64,000 bases of DNA from an uncultured Paracoccaceae bacterium (GTDB taxonomy: Bacteria; Pseudomonadota; Alphaproteobacteria; Rhodobacterales; Rhodobacteraceae), in assembly GCA_958439195.1 (NCBI GenBank), contig OY288145.1, forward strand, positions 16,568 through 80,567. The letters are read 5' to 3'. The translations under genes were made by a program, and so were the position numbers. Shown piece after piece: positions 8,726 to 17,894 of this stretch (position 1 is its first letter; the number at the start of each line of letters is the position of its first letter). The notes beneath the pieces were generated by a model. It did no database searches. It worked only from the letters and a program-made list of their open reading frames with translations, and was not told where the DNA came from.

Positions 8726-9427
8726 ATGCGCCACAGAACCTTGTCGTTGACCCCGGATCACGTCGCCCGCGTCCACAGGTCAGTTGTGGATGCTGGGCCT
8801 GCGCCTGGAGTCGATCAGCAAACGGATGCGGACTATGCGGACTGGGTCGACAGGATCATTGCGTCGCATCCCGACCCGAAACATCCCACGCAGCTTTTCG
8901 CCTATGGCTCATTGATCTGGAAACCCGAAATCCCGCATTGCGCCGAACAGGACGGGATCGTTCGCGGCTATCATCGATCATTCTGTCTGCACACACATCG
9001 GTTTCGGGGAACCCCGGACTCACCGGGCCTGATGATGGCACTCGACCGGGGCGGGCAATGTCGTGGCGTGGTCTATGAACTTTTGCCGGACGCGCTTGAT
9101 GCCCAACTCGACCAGCTTTTCCGGCGCGAGTTTACGGTGAAGCCGATCAACAGCATGCCTCGTTGGTTGAAGGTCATCACCCCGTCTGGCCCCCTTTGGG
9201 CCTTGGGCTTTGTCATGAACCGTGCGTCACCCTATTACGCCGGACGGCCAAGCCTTGCCGAGGTGGCAGAGGTTTTGGCCCGCTCTTGCGGCCATGTCGG
9301 CACGGGTGCCGAATACCTTATGAACACGGTCGCGCATCTTGAATCGCGGGGTATCCACGACAGCAGGCTGTGGATGCTTCAAGACCTCGTGGCAAAGCGG
9401 ATCGAGGCCAGTGTCTTGCATGCGTGA
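8726..9427 (+). CDS. chaC: Gamma-glutamylcyclotransferase, ChaC family
   Basis: 233-residue ChaC-type gamma-glutamylcyclotransferase, which cleaves glutathione to 5-oxoproline and Cys-Gly in the cytoplasm. The substrate-loop motif FAYGSLIWKP is at residues 58-67, followed by HRSFCLHTHRFRGTP, PGLMMALDRGG and the GYLxNT-like EYLMNTVAHLE near the end. Length is normal for bacterial ChaC. The gene is monocistronic between DUF4242 (257 bases upstream, nothing visible) and the exporter operon (213 bases downstream). The catalytic Glu was not assigned. Confidence 0.9.
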   Translation: MRHRTLSLTPDHVARVHRSVVDAGPAPGVDQQTDADYADWVDRIIASHPDPKHPTQLFAYGSLIWKPEIPHCAEQDGIVRGYHRSFCLHTHRFRGTPDSPGLMMALDRGGQCRGVVYELLPDALDAQLDQLFRREFTVKPINSMPRWLKVITPSGPLWALGFVMNRASPYYAGRPSLAEVAEVLARSCGHVGTGAEYLMNTVAHLESRGIHDSRLWMLQDLVAKRIEASVLHA

Positions 9428-9570
9428 GTTGGGTGGCCATTTGCCGGGTGCCGAACCGCAGTTTCTTACGCCACATGAAGCGTGCTGAAGGCAGGCAGCG
9501 CCCCTTGCATCCGCGCGACACAAACGCCTGGCACAAAGGCATAGAGCGCCGGAACGAAAATTGCGCGGCG

Positions 9571-9584
9571 TTGACCTGCGTCAA
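9571..9584 (+). promoter_or_regulatory. FNR/CRP-superfamily binding site candidate
   Basis: TTGACCTGCGTCAA is a perfect 5-bp inverted repeat with a 4-base spacer, matching FnrL/Dnr-type boxes of Rhodobacteraceae (TTGAy-N4-rTCAA). It is centred 63 bases before the GTG of the ABC ATPase. A -10-like CTTATC at 9604-9609 would place the box near -41.5, the class II activator position. Inferred role: oxygen- or nitrogen-oxide-dependent control of the exporter operon. Confidence 0.5.
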
Positions 9585-9640
9585 AGTGATATTGTGGATT
9601 TTGCTTATCGTGGCGACGGGGACTAAGGGCGGAACATGCC

Positions 9641-10354
9641 GTGACATCTGGCGCAACGGTCATTGAAACGCGGGGTCTGACCAAGACCTATCGCAACGGC
9701 CCAACAGAGGTGCATGCCCTTCGCAACGTCGATTTCAGGGCGCAGCGCGGCGAATTCATCGTTGTGCTTGGCCCGTCAGGATCGGGGAAATCGACCTTCC
9801 TGAATATCCTTGGCGGCATTGATCACGCCACATCGGGAAGCGTGTTGTTTGACGGGCAGGACATCACGGCCTTTGGCGATGCGGCGCTGACACGCTATCG
9901 GCGGGATCACGTGGGGTTTGTCTTTCAGTTCTACAACCTTGTTCCCAGCCTGACCGCCCTTGAAAACGTGGCCCTTGTCACGGAAATTGCCGCTCATCCG
10001 ATGCCGCCCGAAGAGGCGCTGGATATTGTGGGCCTTTCGGCGCGTCGCGGGCATTTTCCGGCCCAGCTTTCCGGGGGCGAACAGCAGCGCGTTGCCATCG
10101 CCCGTGCAATAGCGAAACGACCGGAGTTGTTGTTCTGCGATGAACCAACCGGCGCCTTGGACAGTGCCACCGGTGTGCTGGTGCTGGAGGCTTTGGCCGA
10201 GGCGAACCGCTCGACCGGCGCAACGACGCTGATCATCACCCACAACGCCACCATCCAGCAAATCGCCGACCGGACCCTTCGCTTTGCCGACGGGCGTATC
10301 GTGGACGAGGTGGCAAACCCCATCCGCAAGCGACCGAATCAGATGTCATGGTGA
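9641..10354 (+). CDS. ABC transporter ATP-binding protein (MacB/LolD type)
   Basis: 237-residue ATPase of the MacB/LolD exporter class. Walker A GPSGSGKST at residues 44-52, Q-loop FVFQFYNLVPSLTALENV, signature LSGGEQQRVAIARA near 145-158 and Walker B LLFCDEPTGALD near 164-175 are all intact. The start is GTG 9641, with GGGCGGA about ten bases upstream; the nearby ATG 9636 is out of frame. The stop overlaps the permease ATG (10348) by seven bases. It energises the three-component exporter with the following two genes. Confidence 0.93.
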   Translation: MTSGATVIETRGLTKTYRNGPTEVHALRNVDFRAQRGEFIVVLGPSGSGKSTFLNILGGIDHATSGSVLFDGQDITAFGDAALTRYRRDHVGFVFQFYNLVPSLTALENVALVTEIAAHPMPPEEALDIVGLSARRGHFPAQLSGGEQQRVAIARAIAKRPELLFCDEPTGALDSATGVLVLEALAEANRSTGATTLIITHNATIQQIADRTLRFADGRIVDEVANPIRKRPNQMSW

Positions 10355-12708
10355 TCCCGCCCCTGCGCCGAAAGGCCCTGCGCGATCTGCGGCGGCTTTG
10401 GGGGCAGGCGTTGGCCATTGCGCTTGTGCTTGCGGCGGGCGTGGCGACGATGATCCTTGGCAATGGGGCGCATCGGTCGCTGTCGGACACGCGGGAGCGT
10501 TACTATGCTGATTACCGCTTTGCCGACATCTTCAGCGATGTTGTCCGCGCACCCCTTGCCCTGGTCGAGGATATCGAAGCCATCGACGGCGTCCTTCAGG
10601 TGGAACCCCGGATCGTCAAGCTTGGGCGCCCCGAAATCGACGGCATGGCCGAACCGGCCTCTGTGCTGCTGGTCAGCCTGCCCAAATCCGATGGCCTGAA
10701 CCTACTTTACCTGCGTGAAGGTCGCCTTGCCCATCCTGATGCCGCGAACGAGGTGGTGGTGTCGCAGGACTTCGCCAGCGCGCATGGCCTGCGACAAGGG
10801 TCGCGGCTGACGGTCGTCATGAATGGCAAGCGGCGGGAACTTACCGTCACCGGTATCGCGCTGTCGCCCGAGTTCATCTATGCATTGGGCCCTGGCGAAA
10901 TGATGCCCGATCCGCACCGCTTCGGCGTGGTCTGGATGCCGCGCCCGGCCCTTGAACAGGCGTTCGACCTGAAGGGGGCCTTTTCAAACCTTGCACTGCG
11001 ACTGGCACGCGGCGTGCCAGAAAGCCGCGTCATTGCCACGCTGGACCGCCTTACCGCCCCATATGGTGGTGGCGGTGGAACGGGACGTGCCGAACAAACG
11101 TCACATGCCTTTCTGGATGCTGAACTGAAGCAACTGGCCGCGATGGTGAAGGTGCTGCCCCCCATCTTTCTTCTGGTGGCGGCAATGCTGGTCCATATGA
11201 CCCTGTCACGCCTGATTGCATTGGAACGCGAACAGATCGGTCTGCTGAAGGCGCTGGGCTATACGCCTGCCAAGATTGCGCAGCACTATCTTGAATTCCT
11301 GCTGCTGATCGTGCTTGGCGGCGTTCTGGTCGGTTTTGTCGCGGGCGCTGGGTTGGGTGCCGGTCTGGCGCGCCTTTATGCCCGGTTCTTTTCATTCCCG
11401 TTCCTCGACTTCGGAACGGACCTGCGGGTTTACGGTCTGGCCGCTGTTGTCACGGCTGTCGCTGCAGTGGCGGGCGCGCTGCAATCGCTGCGTGCGGTGC
11501 TGTCCCTGCCCCCCGCCGTTGCGATGGCCCCGCCCGCGCCCGCCGATTACCGAGGGGGCAATGGATGGGTGTTGCGGGCCGTTCGCCTGCGCCAAACAGG
11601 CCGCATGGTTCTGCGCCATCTGCTCCACTGGCCTTTCCGCACGGCATCCAGTGTGCTTGGCATGGCGATGGCCGTTGCGATCCTTGTGGCCTCGCTCTGG
11701 TCCTTCGGGTCCATCGATCACATGATCCGCGTCACATTCCAGATGGCCGAACGGCAGGATGTCAAAATGGTCTTTGGCACGCCCGAAACGCCGGTCGCCT
11801 TGGCCGACATCCGGCACATGCCGGGCGTGATGGCCGCCGAACCCTTTCGCCTTGTCCCGGCTGAACTGACGCATGGCACCAGGTCAAAACGCCTTGTCAT
11901 CCAGGGGCGCCCCGACAATGCGCGGATTTCCCGTGTCCTGTCGCCGGATCTGCAACCGATGCCGATGCCCGAGGCTGGACTGATCCTGAGCGCGGCACTG
12001 GCGGATGCCTTGCTGCTGCGTCCCGGTGACCGAGTGACTGTCGAATTCCTTGAAGGGCGCCGTTCGGTGATCGAGCTTTCGGTCAGTGGCATTTCGCTTG
12101 GCTATGTCGGGCTTGGCGCTGCAATGGACATCACGGCACTTGGCCGCGCCACGGGGGATGGTCCGCTTATTTCCGGCGCGGACATTCTGCTGGATGAAGC
12201 AGAGGCACAGGCGTTCTTCAAGGCGGCCGCCGCCACGCCCAAGACGGCCTTCCTGAACGTCACCGATCTGACCGTGTCACGCTTCCGCGCGACCTTGGCC
12301 GAGAATATCATCCTGATGATAAGCGTCTACGTTACCTTGGCCGCCATCATTGCGCTGGGTGTGGTCTATAACTTCTCGCGCATTGCGCTGTCGGAACAGG
12401 GTCGGGAATTGGCCAGTCTGCGCGTCCTCGGCTTTACCCGTGCAGAGGTTGCCTCGGTGATCTTGCTGGAACTCGCGGTTGTCGTGGTGTTGGCGCAGCC
12501 TTTTGGTTGGCTGATCGGTCACGGTATCGGACGGGCGATGGTGGCGGCCTTTTCGTCTGATCTCTACCGTGTTCCCTTCGTCATGGGACGACAGGTCTAT
12601 GCAAGTGCAAGCCTCATCGTGATCGCCGCCGCAGGTCTTTCTGCCTTCGCCATCCGAGGACGAATTGACCAGCTTGATCTGATTGCCGTTCTGAAGACAA
12701 GGGAATGA
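10348..12708 (+). CDS. FtsX-like ABC transporter permease, two-module
   Basis: 786-residue inner-membrane permease. There is an N-terminal helix (GQALAIALVLAAGVATMI, about residues 18-35), a periplasmic MacB-PCD-like region, a first FtsX module (LLVAAMLVHMTLSRLIALEREQIGLLKALG near 275-305, then two further helices), a second helix and periplasmic loop (SSVLGMAMAVAILVASLW near 435-452), and a second FtsX module near 650-780 (ALSEQGRELASLRVLGFT). The duplicated architecture is that of mechanotransmission exporters moving lipids, lipoproteins or hydrophobic molecules. It is translationally coupled on both sides (overlaps of 7 and 4 bases). Substrate not inferable. Confidence 0.9.
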   Translation: MVIPPLRRKALRDLRRLWGQALAIALVLAAGVATMILGNGAHRSLSDTRERYYADYRFADIFSDVVRAPLALVEDIEAIDGVLQVEPRIVKLGRPEIDGMAEPASVLLVSLPKSDGLNLLYLREGRLAHPDAANEVVVSQDFASAHGLRQGSRLTVVMNGKRRELTVTGIALSPEFIYALGPGEMMPDPHRFGVVWMPRPALEQAFDLKGAFSNLALRLARGVPESRVIATLDRLTAPYGGGGGTGRAEQTSHAFLDAELKQLAAMVKVLPPIFLLVAAMLVHMTLSRLIALEREQIGLLKALGYTPAKIAQHYLEFLLLIVLGGVLVGFVAGAGLGAGLARLYARFFSFPFLDFGTDLRVYGLAAVVTAVAAVAGALQSLRAVLSLPPAVAMAPPAPADYRGGNGWVLRAVRLRQTGRMVLRHLLHWPFRTASSVLGMAMAVAILVASLWSFGSIDHMIRVTFQMAERQDVKMVFGTPETPVALADIRHMPGVMAAEPFRLVPAELTHGTRSKRLVIQGRPDNARISRVLSPDLQPMPMPEAGLILSAALADALLLRPGDRVTVEFLEGRRSVIELSVSGISLGYVGLGAAMDITALGRATGDGPLISGADILLDEAEAQAFFKAAAATPKTAFLNVTDLTVSRFRATLAENIILMISVYVTLAAIIALGVVYNFSRIALSEQGRELASLRVLGFTRAEVASVILLELAVVVVLAQPFGWLIGHGIGRAMVAAFSSDLYRVPFVMGRQVYASASLIVIAAAGLSAFAIRGRIDQLDLIAVLKTRE

Positions 12709-13874
12709 CCATGCGCCGCTTGTTCATCGCCGGAGCCATCTTTTCCGCCATCGCCCTGCTTATGTGGGTGTTCCTTCCCGACCCTGTCCCCGTCGAGACA
12801 GCGGCCATCACACGCGGCGACCTGACCGTCAGCGTCGAGGCCGAAGGCGAGGCGCGCGTCCGCGAAGTCGTCGTCCTGTCGGCTCCAATCGCAGGGCTGT
12901 TGCAGCGCGTCACCTTCCATCCGGGCGATACCGTTGCCGCCGGACAGGTGGTCGCGCGGATTGGACCCGCCACGCCGGCCCTGCTTGATGCCCGCGCCCG
13001 TGCCGTGGCCGAGGCGACAGCCGCCGCCGCTGCCGCCGCCGTCGAACTTGCCCGAAGCCAGTTGGTGCAGGCTGAGGCCACTCTGGACTTTGCCCGAACC
13101 GAAGCGGATCGCGCACGCACGCTTTTTGCCCGCGCGGCCCTGTCGCAAAGGATGCTGGACGATGCGACCCTTGCTGAACGCACCGCCGCGGCAACCGTCA
13201 CCAGCGCCCGCGCCAACCTTGGCGTCCGCGAAAAAGAGCTGGAAAGCGCAAATGCCATGCTCAGCGGCGACACGGCCACTGGTGCGGCCTGTTGCATCGA
13301 TGTGAAGGCACCGGTCGCGGGCAGCATTCTGCGGGTCGCAACCGAAGACGAACAGGTGCTTCAGGCCGGCACCCCGATCATGGAAATTGGCGACCTTCGG
13401 GACATGGAAATCGTTGTCCATGTCCTGTCCCGTGACGCCGTGGACATCGTCAAAGGGGCAGAGGCGACCATCACGGCCTGGGGCGGCCCGGAACTTGCGG
13501 CCCGCGTGGAACGCGTCGAACCCGGTGCAACAACCCGGGTTTCGGCGCTGGGTATTGAAGAACAAAGGGTCGAGGTGCGCCTTTCTTTGCGCGCGCCCCC
13601 ACCGTCGACTTTGGGTCACGGTTTTCGGGTCACGGCGCGCATCACGATTGGCGCGGCTAAGAACATCCTGCGGGTTCCGATCGCCGCTCTTTTCCGGTCC
13701 GGGGGCGATTGGGCGGTCTATTCGGTGCAGGAAGGCAGGGCTGCACTGCGCCTTCTGTCCATCGGCAAGCGGAACGAGGAATGGGCCGAGGTTCTGACCG
13801 GGTTGGACGAGGATACAGTCGTCGTCCTGCATCCTGCGGACACGGTCAAGGACCGGGTTCGGATCAGACACTGA
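12705..13874 (+). CDS. HlyD/MacA-type periplasmic adaptor subunit
   Basis: 389-residue membrane-fusion protein: signal-anchor LFIAGAIFSAIALLMWVF (residues 5-22), lipoyl-like halves (VVVLSAPIAGLLQRVTFHPGDTVAAGQ and IDVKAPVAGSILRVATEDEQV) flanking an alanine-rich coiled-coil hairpin (about 90-185), then a beta-barrel domain. It completes a tripartite exporter with the two preceding genes; the ATG overlaps the permease stop (ATGA). An unusual Cys-Cys pair (AACCIDV) sits at the second lipoyl entry. No outer-membrane factor gene is visible, so a shared TolC-like protein would be needed, if any. Confidence 0.9.
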   Translation: MTMRRLFIAGAIFSAIALLMWVFLPDPVPVETAAITRGDLTVSVEAEGEARVREVVVLSAPIAGLLQRVTFHPGDTVAAGQVVARIGPATPALLDARARAVAEATAAAAAAAVELARSQLVQAEATLDFARTEADRARTLFARAALSQRMLDDATLAERTAAATVTSARANLGVREKELESANAMLSGDTATGAACCIDVKAPVAGSILRVATEDEQVLQAGTPIMEIGDLRDMEIVVHVLSRDAVDIVKGAEATITAWGGPELAARVERVEPGATTRVSALGIEEQRVEVRLSLRAPPPSTLGHGFRVTARITIGAAKNILRVPIAALFRSGGDWAVYSVQEGRAALRLLSIGKRNEEWAEVLTGLDEDTVVVLHPADTVKDRVRIRH

Positions 13875-13922
13875 CAAACCATCAATCAATTGCGCAGGCG
13901 ATGACCTGACTGCTGTGCCATC

Positions 13923-13971
13923 CTGCCTGCTGCCAAACTGCCTGTGCTGCCAGACTGCCTGTGATGCCAGA
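13923..13971. repeat. Short imperfect tandem repeat (15/17/17 bp)
   Basis: Three consecutive units of the form CTGCCTGTGCTGCCAGA occupy 13923-13937 (15 bp variant), 13938-13954 and 13955-13971, with a partial CTGCC after. They lie just past the adaptor stop in a gap of 322 bases. No coding role is evident. Confidence 0.7.
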
Positions 13972-14196
13972 CTGCCGTCCCTATCGCACGAAATTCGGGC
14001 CACGCCCGCTTTGATGAGCATCAGCCCGTTCACGGCGACCGTTTACTCGGAGTCGGAACCGCCTGCATCTTCGACGCGGGGTCAATGCGCAGCAAGTTGC
14101 GAATCGGCTAAAGCTGGAACGGAAACATGACACGGAGTACGGTTCCGAAGAACGGTTCCGGGTTCTGGAGTATTTGAATTGTCGGGACTTTTAAAT
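13972..14196. other. Intergenic region between exporter operon and tRNA-Pro
   Basis: No convincing gene. ACGGTTCCG occurs twice (about 14141 and 14154), and a complementary CGGAACCG lies near 14053-14060, so a long imperfect stem could form. A 71-codon frame at 13915-14130 is made of the repeat sequence and has no supporting feature. Confidence 0.4.
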
Positions 14197-14273
14197 TGGT
14201 CGGAGCGAGAGGATTCGAACCTCCGACCCCCTGCTCCCGAAGCAGGTGCGCTACCAGGCTGCGCTACGCTCCG
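14197..14273 (-). tRNA. tRNA-Pro (anticodon CGG)
   Basis: Reading the minus strand from 14273, the 77-base cloverleaf has acceptor stem CGGAGCG/CGCTCCG, D arm GCGCAGCCTGGTAGCGC, anticodon stem CCTGC/GCAGG with loop TTCGGGA (anticodon CGG, reading CCG), a variable loop and T arm GGTTCGAATCC. Discriminator A and the encoded CCA are at 14200-14197. CCG is a frequent proline codon in this GC-rich genome. Confidence 0.97.
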
Positions 14274-14343
14274 ACCATTGCGGGTGGGTTACAGCCCTGC
14301 GACGGCGTTTGCAAGGGGGGATGACTTTTGACGTCTGACGGAA

Positions 14344-15315
14344 TCAATCCTGCCGTTCGGGGATGCCCATCCGCCGCATCATCACGCTGATGCGGGGCAT
14401 GGCACCGGTTTCGGGGCGGCTTTTGGTGGCGAGGACGGGGCGGTTTTCGGACACGCTTGGGGTGCCTTCGCGCAGGACGATGTAGATGCCCGAGGCAATG
14501 ATGATGGTGCTGCCGATTGCGGTGTAGAGGTCGATGGATTCGTTGAAGAGAAGCGATCCGTAGAGTGCGGCCCAGAGGATTTGGGAATACTGCATCGGGG
14601 CGACGATGATGGCCGGGGCGGTGCGATAGGCCATGATAACCAAAAGCCCCGCGACAAAGCCGAAGAGCGCGATGATGCCCATCAGGCCCAGATGAGCCAC
14701 CGGCATCGGCACATAGACGAAGGGCAGCACCGCCCCCATCGCCAGCACGTTGCCAAGCATGGGAAACATCATCAGCACGGCCGAGCGTTCATCGGTGCCG
14801 ATCTTGCGCACGATGACCGAGGTGAGCGCACCTGTCACCGCGGCGGACAGGGCGGCGAGGTGGCCAAGGCCAAGATCTGCCTCGCCCGGACGAAGGACGA
14901 CAAGCACGCCGATCAGCCCCACCACCACGGCAAGCCCGCGGCGCAGACCGACCTTTTCGCCCAGCATCGGGATCGCCATGAGCGTGATCAGAAGTGGCAT
15001 GGCGAAAAAGATGGCATAGGCCTGCGCCATCGGCAGTTGCGAAAAGGCGAAAAATCCCGCCACACCGGTCAGCACCGCAGATACGGCGCGCGCCAAACTC
15101 CACCACGGGTGGCGGGGGACGAGGTTTCCATCGCGCTTGTCGCCCAGCAGCATGACGGTGACCAGCGGAAAGCTGAGCAGGCCCGAGAAGAAGATGATCT
15201 GGACGGCGGAATAATCGCTGCCCAGGAATTTCACCACGACGTCATGGGTGGCGTAGATCCCGAAAGCGGCAAGGGAAAGGGCGGCACCCTTGAGGTTCGA
15301 ATGGGGCATCGACAT
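14344..15315 (-). CDS. DMT superfamily transporter (two EamA domains)
   Basis: 323-residue inner-membrane protein with about ten hydrophobic segments arranged as two EamA repeats. First repeat: AALSLAAFGIYATHDVVVKFLG near residues 11-32, and LARAVSAVLTGVAGFFAFSQLPMAQAYAIFFAMPLLITLMAIPMLGEKV. Second repeat: GHLAALSAAVTGALTSVIVRKIG, then APAIIVAPMQYSQILWAALYGSLLFNE. RhaT/RarD-like drug/metabolite exporters have this form. It stands alone between the tRNA and leuB. In-frame ATGs at 15315 and 15309 are both possible. Substrate unknown. Confidence 0.9.
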   Translation of the reverse strand: MSMPHSNLKGAALSLAAFGIYATHDVVVKFLGSDYSAVQIIFFSGLLSFPLVTVMLLGDKRDGNLVPRHPWWSLARAVSAVLTGVAGFFAFSQLPMAQAYAIFFAMPLLITLMAIPMLGEKVGLRRGLAVVVGLIGVLVVLRPGEADLGLGHLAALSAAVTGALTSVIVRKIGTDERSAVLMMFPMLGNVLAMGAVLPFVYVPMPVAHLGLMGIIALFGFVAGLLVIMAYRTAPAIIVAPMQYSQILWAALYGSLLFNESIDLYTAIGSTIIIASGIYIVLREGTPSVSENRPVLATKSRPETGAMPRISVMMRRMGIPERQD

Positions 15316-15436
15316 CGGGTCTGGCCTTCGGGTCTGGCTTGGGTGTTAGCGCCAACGTTCTGGACCGGGACCGGTGCGGGTGCAAGATCGGGAAGTGCGC
15401 GACAGGCAAAAATCAGCACCGTCACGGCAAATGCAA

Positions 15437-15463
15437 CAGGCCCCGGCGGGATGCCGGGGCCTG
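15437..15463 (-). terminator. Hairpin terminator downstream of leuB
   Basis: An 11-bp GC-rich stem (CAGGCCCCGGC with GCCGGGGCCTG) and a five-base loop lie 22 bases past the leuB stop. The following minus-strand bases are TTGCATTT, a weak U-tract. Confidence 0.75.
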
Positions 15464-15484
15464 TGGGGGTGGCGCGGGATCAGG

Positions 15485-16591
15485 TCAAAGCGACGCGTCA
15501 AGCGCGGCGATGACGGCATCGCCCATCTGGCTGGTGGTGACCGGAACGCCGCCTTCTGGCCCCATCAGATCGGCGGTGCGGACACCATCCGCCAGCACCT
15601 TTTCGACGGCCTTTTCGACGCGGGTCGCATCGTCGCCCATGTCAAAGGAATAGCGCAGCGCCATTGCGAACGACAGGATGCAGGCGATCGGGTTGGCCTT
15701 GCCCTGACCCGCGATATCGGGGGCGGAGCCGTGGACGGGTTCATACAGCGCCTTGGGCCGTCCGTTGGCCATCGGCAGGCCGAGGCTGGCCGAAGGCAGC
15801 ATCCCCAGCGACCCGGTCAACATGGCCGCCATGTCGGACAGCACATCCCCGAACAGGTTGTCGGTGACGATGACGTCAAACTGTTTGGGCCAACGGCACA
15901 ACTGCATGGCGCCATTGTCGGCATACATGTGCGTCAGCGCGACATCGGGATATTCCTTGTCATGCACTTCCTGCACGACCTGCCGCCACAGGATGCCCGA
16001 TTCCATGACATTGGCCTTCTCCATCGAGCAGACCTTGTTGTTGCGGCGGCGGGCCAATTCAAAGGCAGACCGCGCAACGCGGGCGATTTCGCTTTCCGTA
16101 TAGCGCTGGGTGTTGATGCCCACCCGTTCGTTGCCTTCGGTGAAAATACCGCGCGGTTCGCCGAAATAGACGCCAGAGGTAAGTTCGCGGACGATGACGA
16201 TATCAAGGCCCGCCACCACATCACGCTTTAACGACGAGAAATCGGCCAGCGCGTCAAAGCATTGCGCCGGGCGCAGGTTGGAGAACAGGTCCATCTCCTT
16301 GCGCAGGCGCAGCAGGCCGCGTTCGGGTTTCACGCTGAAATCCAGATTGTCATATTGCGGGCCACCAACGGCACCCAGAAGGACGGCATCCACCTCTTGG
16401 GCCTTGGCCATCGTGTCGTCATGCAGGGGGGTGCCGTGCTTGTCATAAGCGCAGCCACCGACCAGGTCTTCGGTCACGTCAAAGGTGACGCCACGCTTGG
16501 TTCCGAACCAACCGATGATCTTTTTGACCTCGGCCATGACTTCGGGGCCGATGCCATCACCAGCAAGGATGAGAAGAGAGGGATTTGCCAT
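15485..16591 (-). CDS. leuB: 3-isopropylmalate dehydrogenase
   Basis: 368-residue NAD-dependent beta-decarboxylating dehydrogenase, third step of leucine synthesis (3-isopropylmalate to 2-oxoisocaproate). Visible: LILAGDGIGPEV at residues 6-17, the substrate-binding RxxxxLRxxxR-type segment (RGLLRLRKEMDLFSNLRP), IVRELTSGVYFG, YTESEIARVARSAFELA, and the metal-site aspartates in VIVTDNLFGDVLSDMAAMLTGSLGMLPSASL. ATG 16591 has AGGAG about eight bases upstream; a longer frame to 16612 lacks one. leuCD lies 4.4 kb away on the same strand, so the leu genes are split. Confidence 0.97.
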   Translation of the reverse strand: MANPSLLILAGDGIGPEVMAEVKKIIGWFGTKRGVTFDVTEDLVGGCAYDKHGTPLHDDTMAKAQEVDAVLLGAVGGPQYDNLDFSVKPERGLLRLRKEMDLFSNLRPAQCFDALADFSSLKRDVVAGLDIVIVRELTSGVYFGEPRGIFTEGNERVGINTQRYTESEIARVARSAFELARRRNNKVCSMEKANVMESGILWRQVVQEVHDKEYPDVALTHMYADNGAMQLCRWPKQFDVIVTDNLFGDVLSDMAAMLTGSLGMLPSASLGLPMANGRPKALYEPVHGSAPDIAGQGKANPIACILSFAMALRYSFDMGDDATRVEKAVEKVLADGVRTADLMGPEGGVPVTTSQMGDAVIAALDASL

Positions 16592-16814
16592 GGCGGCGCT
16601 CCTGCAGGACAAGGAAATTCTTGGGGGGTGGCCTATCGGCTTGGGTCGGGCGGGTCAAGCGGGCAGGGGCCACTGTAAAGAATGGTGCGGGCTATACATG
16701 TGGATAGTTGCCTGCATTCAAATTCGCGCTTTTGTTTAGGTCGGGACAGAACATGCGCTATCTTGGTGACTAAGGCCGTGGTGTGCGTGTCGGTGAAAGA
16801 TTTGAGTGACTAAG

Positions 16815-17894
16815 ATGCCTGAGTTAAGGGGGCTGCCCGCATCATTTGACGGGCGGGGTGCTGCTGGGCGGGGGGAACCTGCCCTGGAGTTACGGTTATT
16901 GAGTGGGGGGCATGTATTCCGTGACTTGAAAGAGTTCCGGCGCGCGGCGCGTCATCGCTATGTTCTGGCCAATTGTGCAGGTTTGACCTTTCCGGCAATC
17001 GTCCTGCTGTATGCGCTGGACAGCACGGAAATGCCGATTGATTTGCAGGTGCCATCGGTTGTGGTTGGGATGGTGGCCGCGCAGATGTTGGTCATTGCCT
17101 ATCTTGCCGGTGCCGTGCGACTGGCGCGTCTGTTGTGCAAGAACGCGCAGGTCATCCAGGTCTGGGTAACGCCTGGGATAATGGTCGGTGCCGCGGGGAT
17201 GCTGGGCGTTGTGCATGTGATGCATGGCCTGATGGATGTGCAGCATGACTGGACGGAACTGCGTTCACATCTGATCCCGTTTTTCTGCGTGCTGTATCTG
17301 GAGATCGCCGCAACGATCCTTTTTCGCGGGCCGGTGCCGCGCGCCTTGGCGAAACTGCGGGCCGGGGAAGGGCTGATGGCGGCCCAGGTCGCCGCGACGC
17401 AGGCGCAGGTGCCGGTTGAAGCACCGTCGGTCCCGACGGCGGATAAAGACCCTGATCCGCCAGTTGCTCTGGACATCGCGCAGGCGGTGGCCCGCCGTCT
17501 GGGCGTGCCCGCGACTGATGTCTTGCGGCTGGAGGCCAGCGGGAATTATGTGACCATCGTTACCAGGAAAGGGCGGCAGTTGGTGCCTGGCCCATTTTCG
17601 GCAATTGCGGCGATGATGCCTGCCGCATTGGGCCGACAGGTGCAACGGTCGCATTGGGTTTCGCTTGCCGCAGTTGACCGTGTGCGACGGCAAGGCCGCG
17701 AGGTTTATTTGCAATTGACCTGCGGCGCATTGGTGCCGGTATCGGTGGCCTTGCGGGCTGATGTTCAGGCCTGGCTGGAAGCCGGTGGAAAGCTGGCAGG
17801 TTCGCCTCGCGGCATGGCTTTGCGGGTATCATCGCAAGAACCAAGGCGACTTGGCACATGGTCCGGTGCTGGCAGAAAGGACGCCGGAACATGA
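16815..17894 (+). CDS. Membrane-anchored LytTR DNA-binding regulator (first of pair)
   Basis: About 359 residues. Four predicted membrane segments (around LANCAGLTFPAIVLLYAL, VVVGMVAAQMLVIAYLAGAV, VWVTPGIMVGAAGMLGVVHVM and LIPFFCVLYLEIAATILF) are followed by an Ala/Val/Pro linker and a C-terminal LytTR domain: DVLRLEASGNYVTIVT, QLVPGPFSAIAAMMP, VQRSHWVSLAAVDRVRRQGREVYLQL. This is a one-component membrane regulator without receiver or kinase. The start could also be GTG 16806. Its stop overlaps the second LytTR gene (ATGA at 17891-17894), so the two are co-translated. Targets and signal unknown. Confidence 0.85.
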   Translation: MPELRGLPASFDGRGAAGRGEPALELRLLSGGHVFRDLKEFRRAARHRYVLANCAGLTFPAIVLLYALDSTEMPIDLQVPSVVVGMVAAQMLVIAYLAGAVRLARLLCKNAQVIQVWVTPGIMVGAAGMLGVVHVMHGLMDVQHDWTELRSHLIPFFCVLYLEIAATILFRGPVPRALAKLRAGEGLMAAQVAATQAQVPVEAPSVPTADKDPDPPVALDIAQAVARRLGVPATDVLRLEASGNYVTIVTRKGRQLVPGPFSAIAAMMPAALGRQVQRSHWVSLAAVDRVRRQGREVYLQLTCGALVPVSVALRADVQAWLEAGGKLAGSPRGMALRVSSQEPRRLGTWSGAGRKDAGT

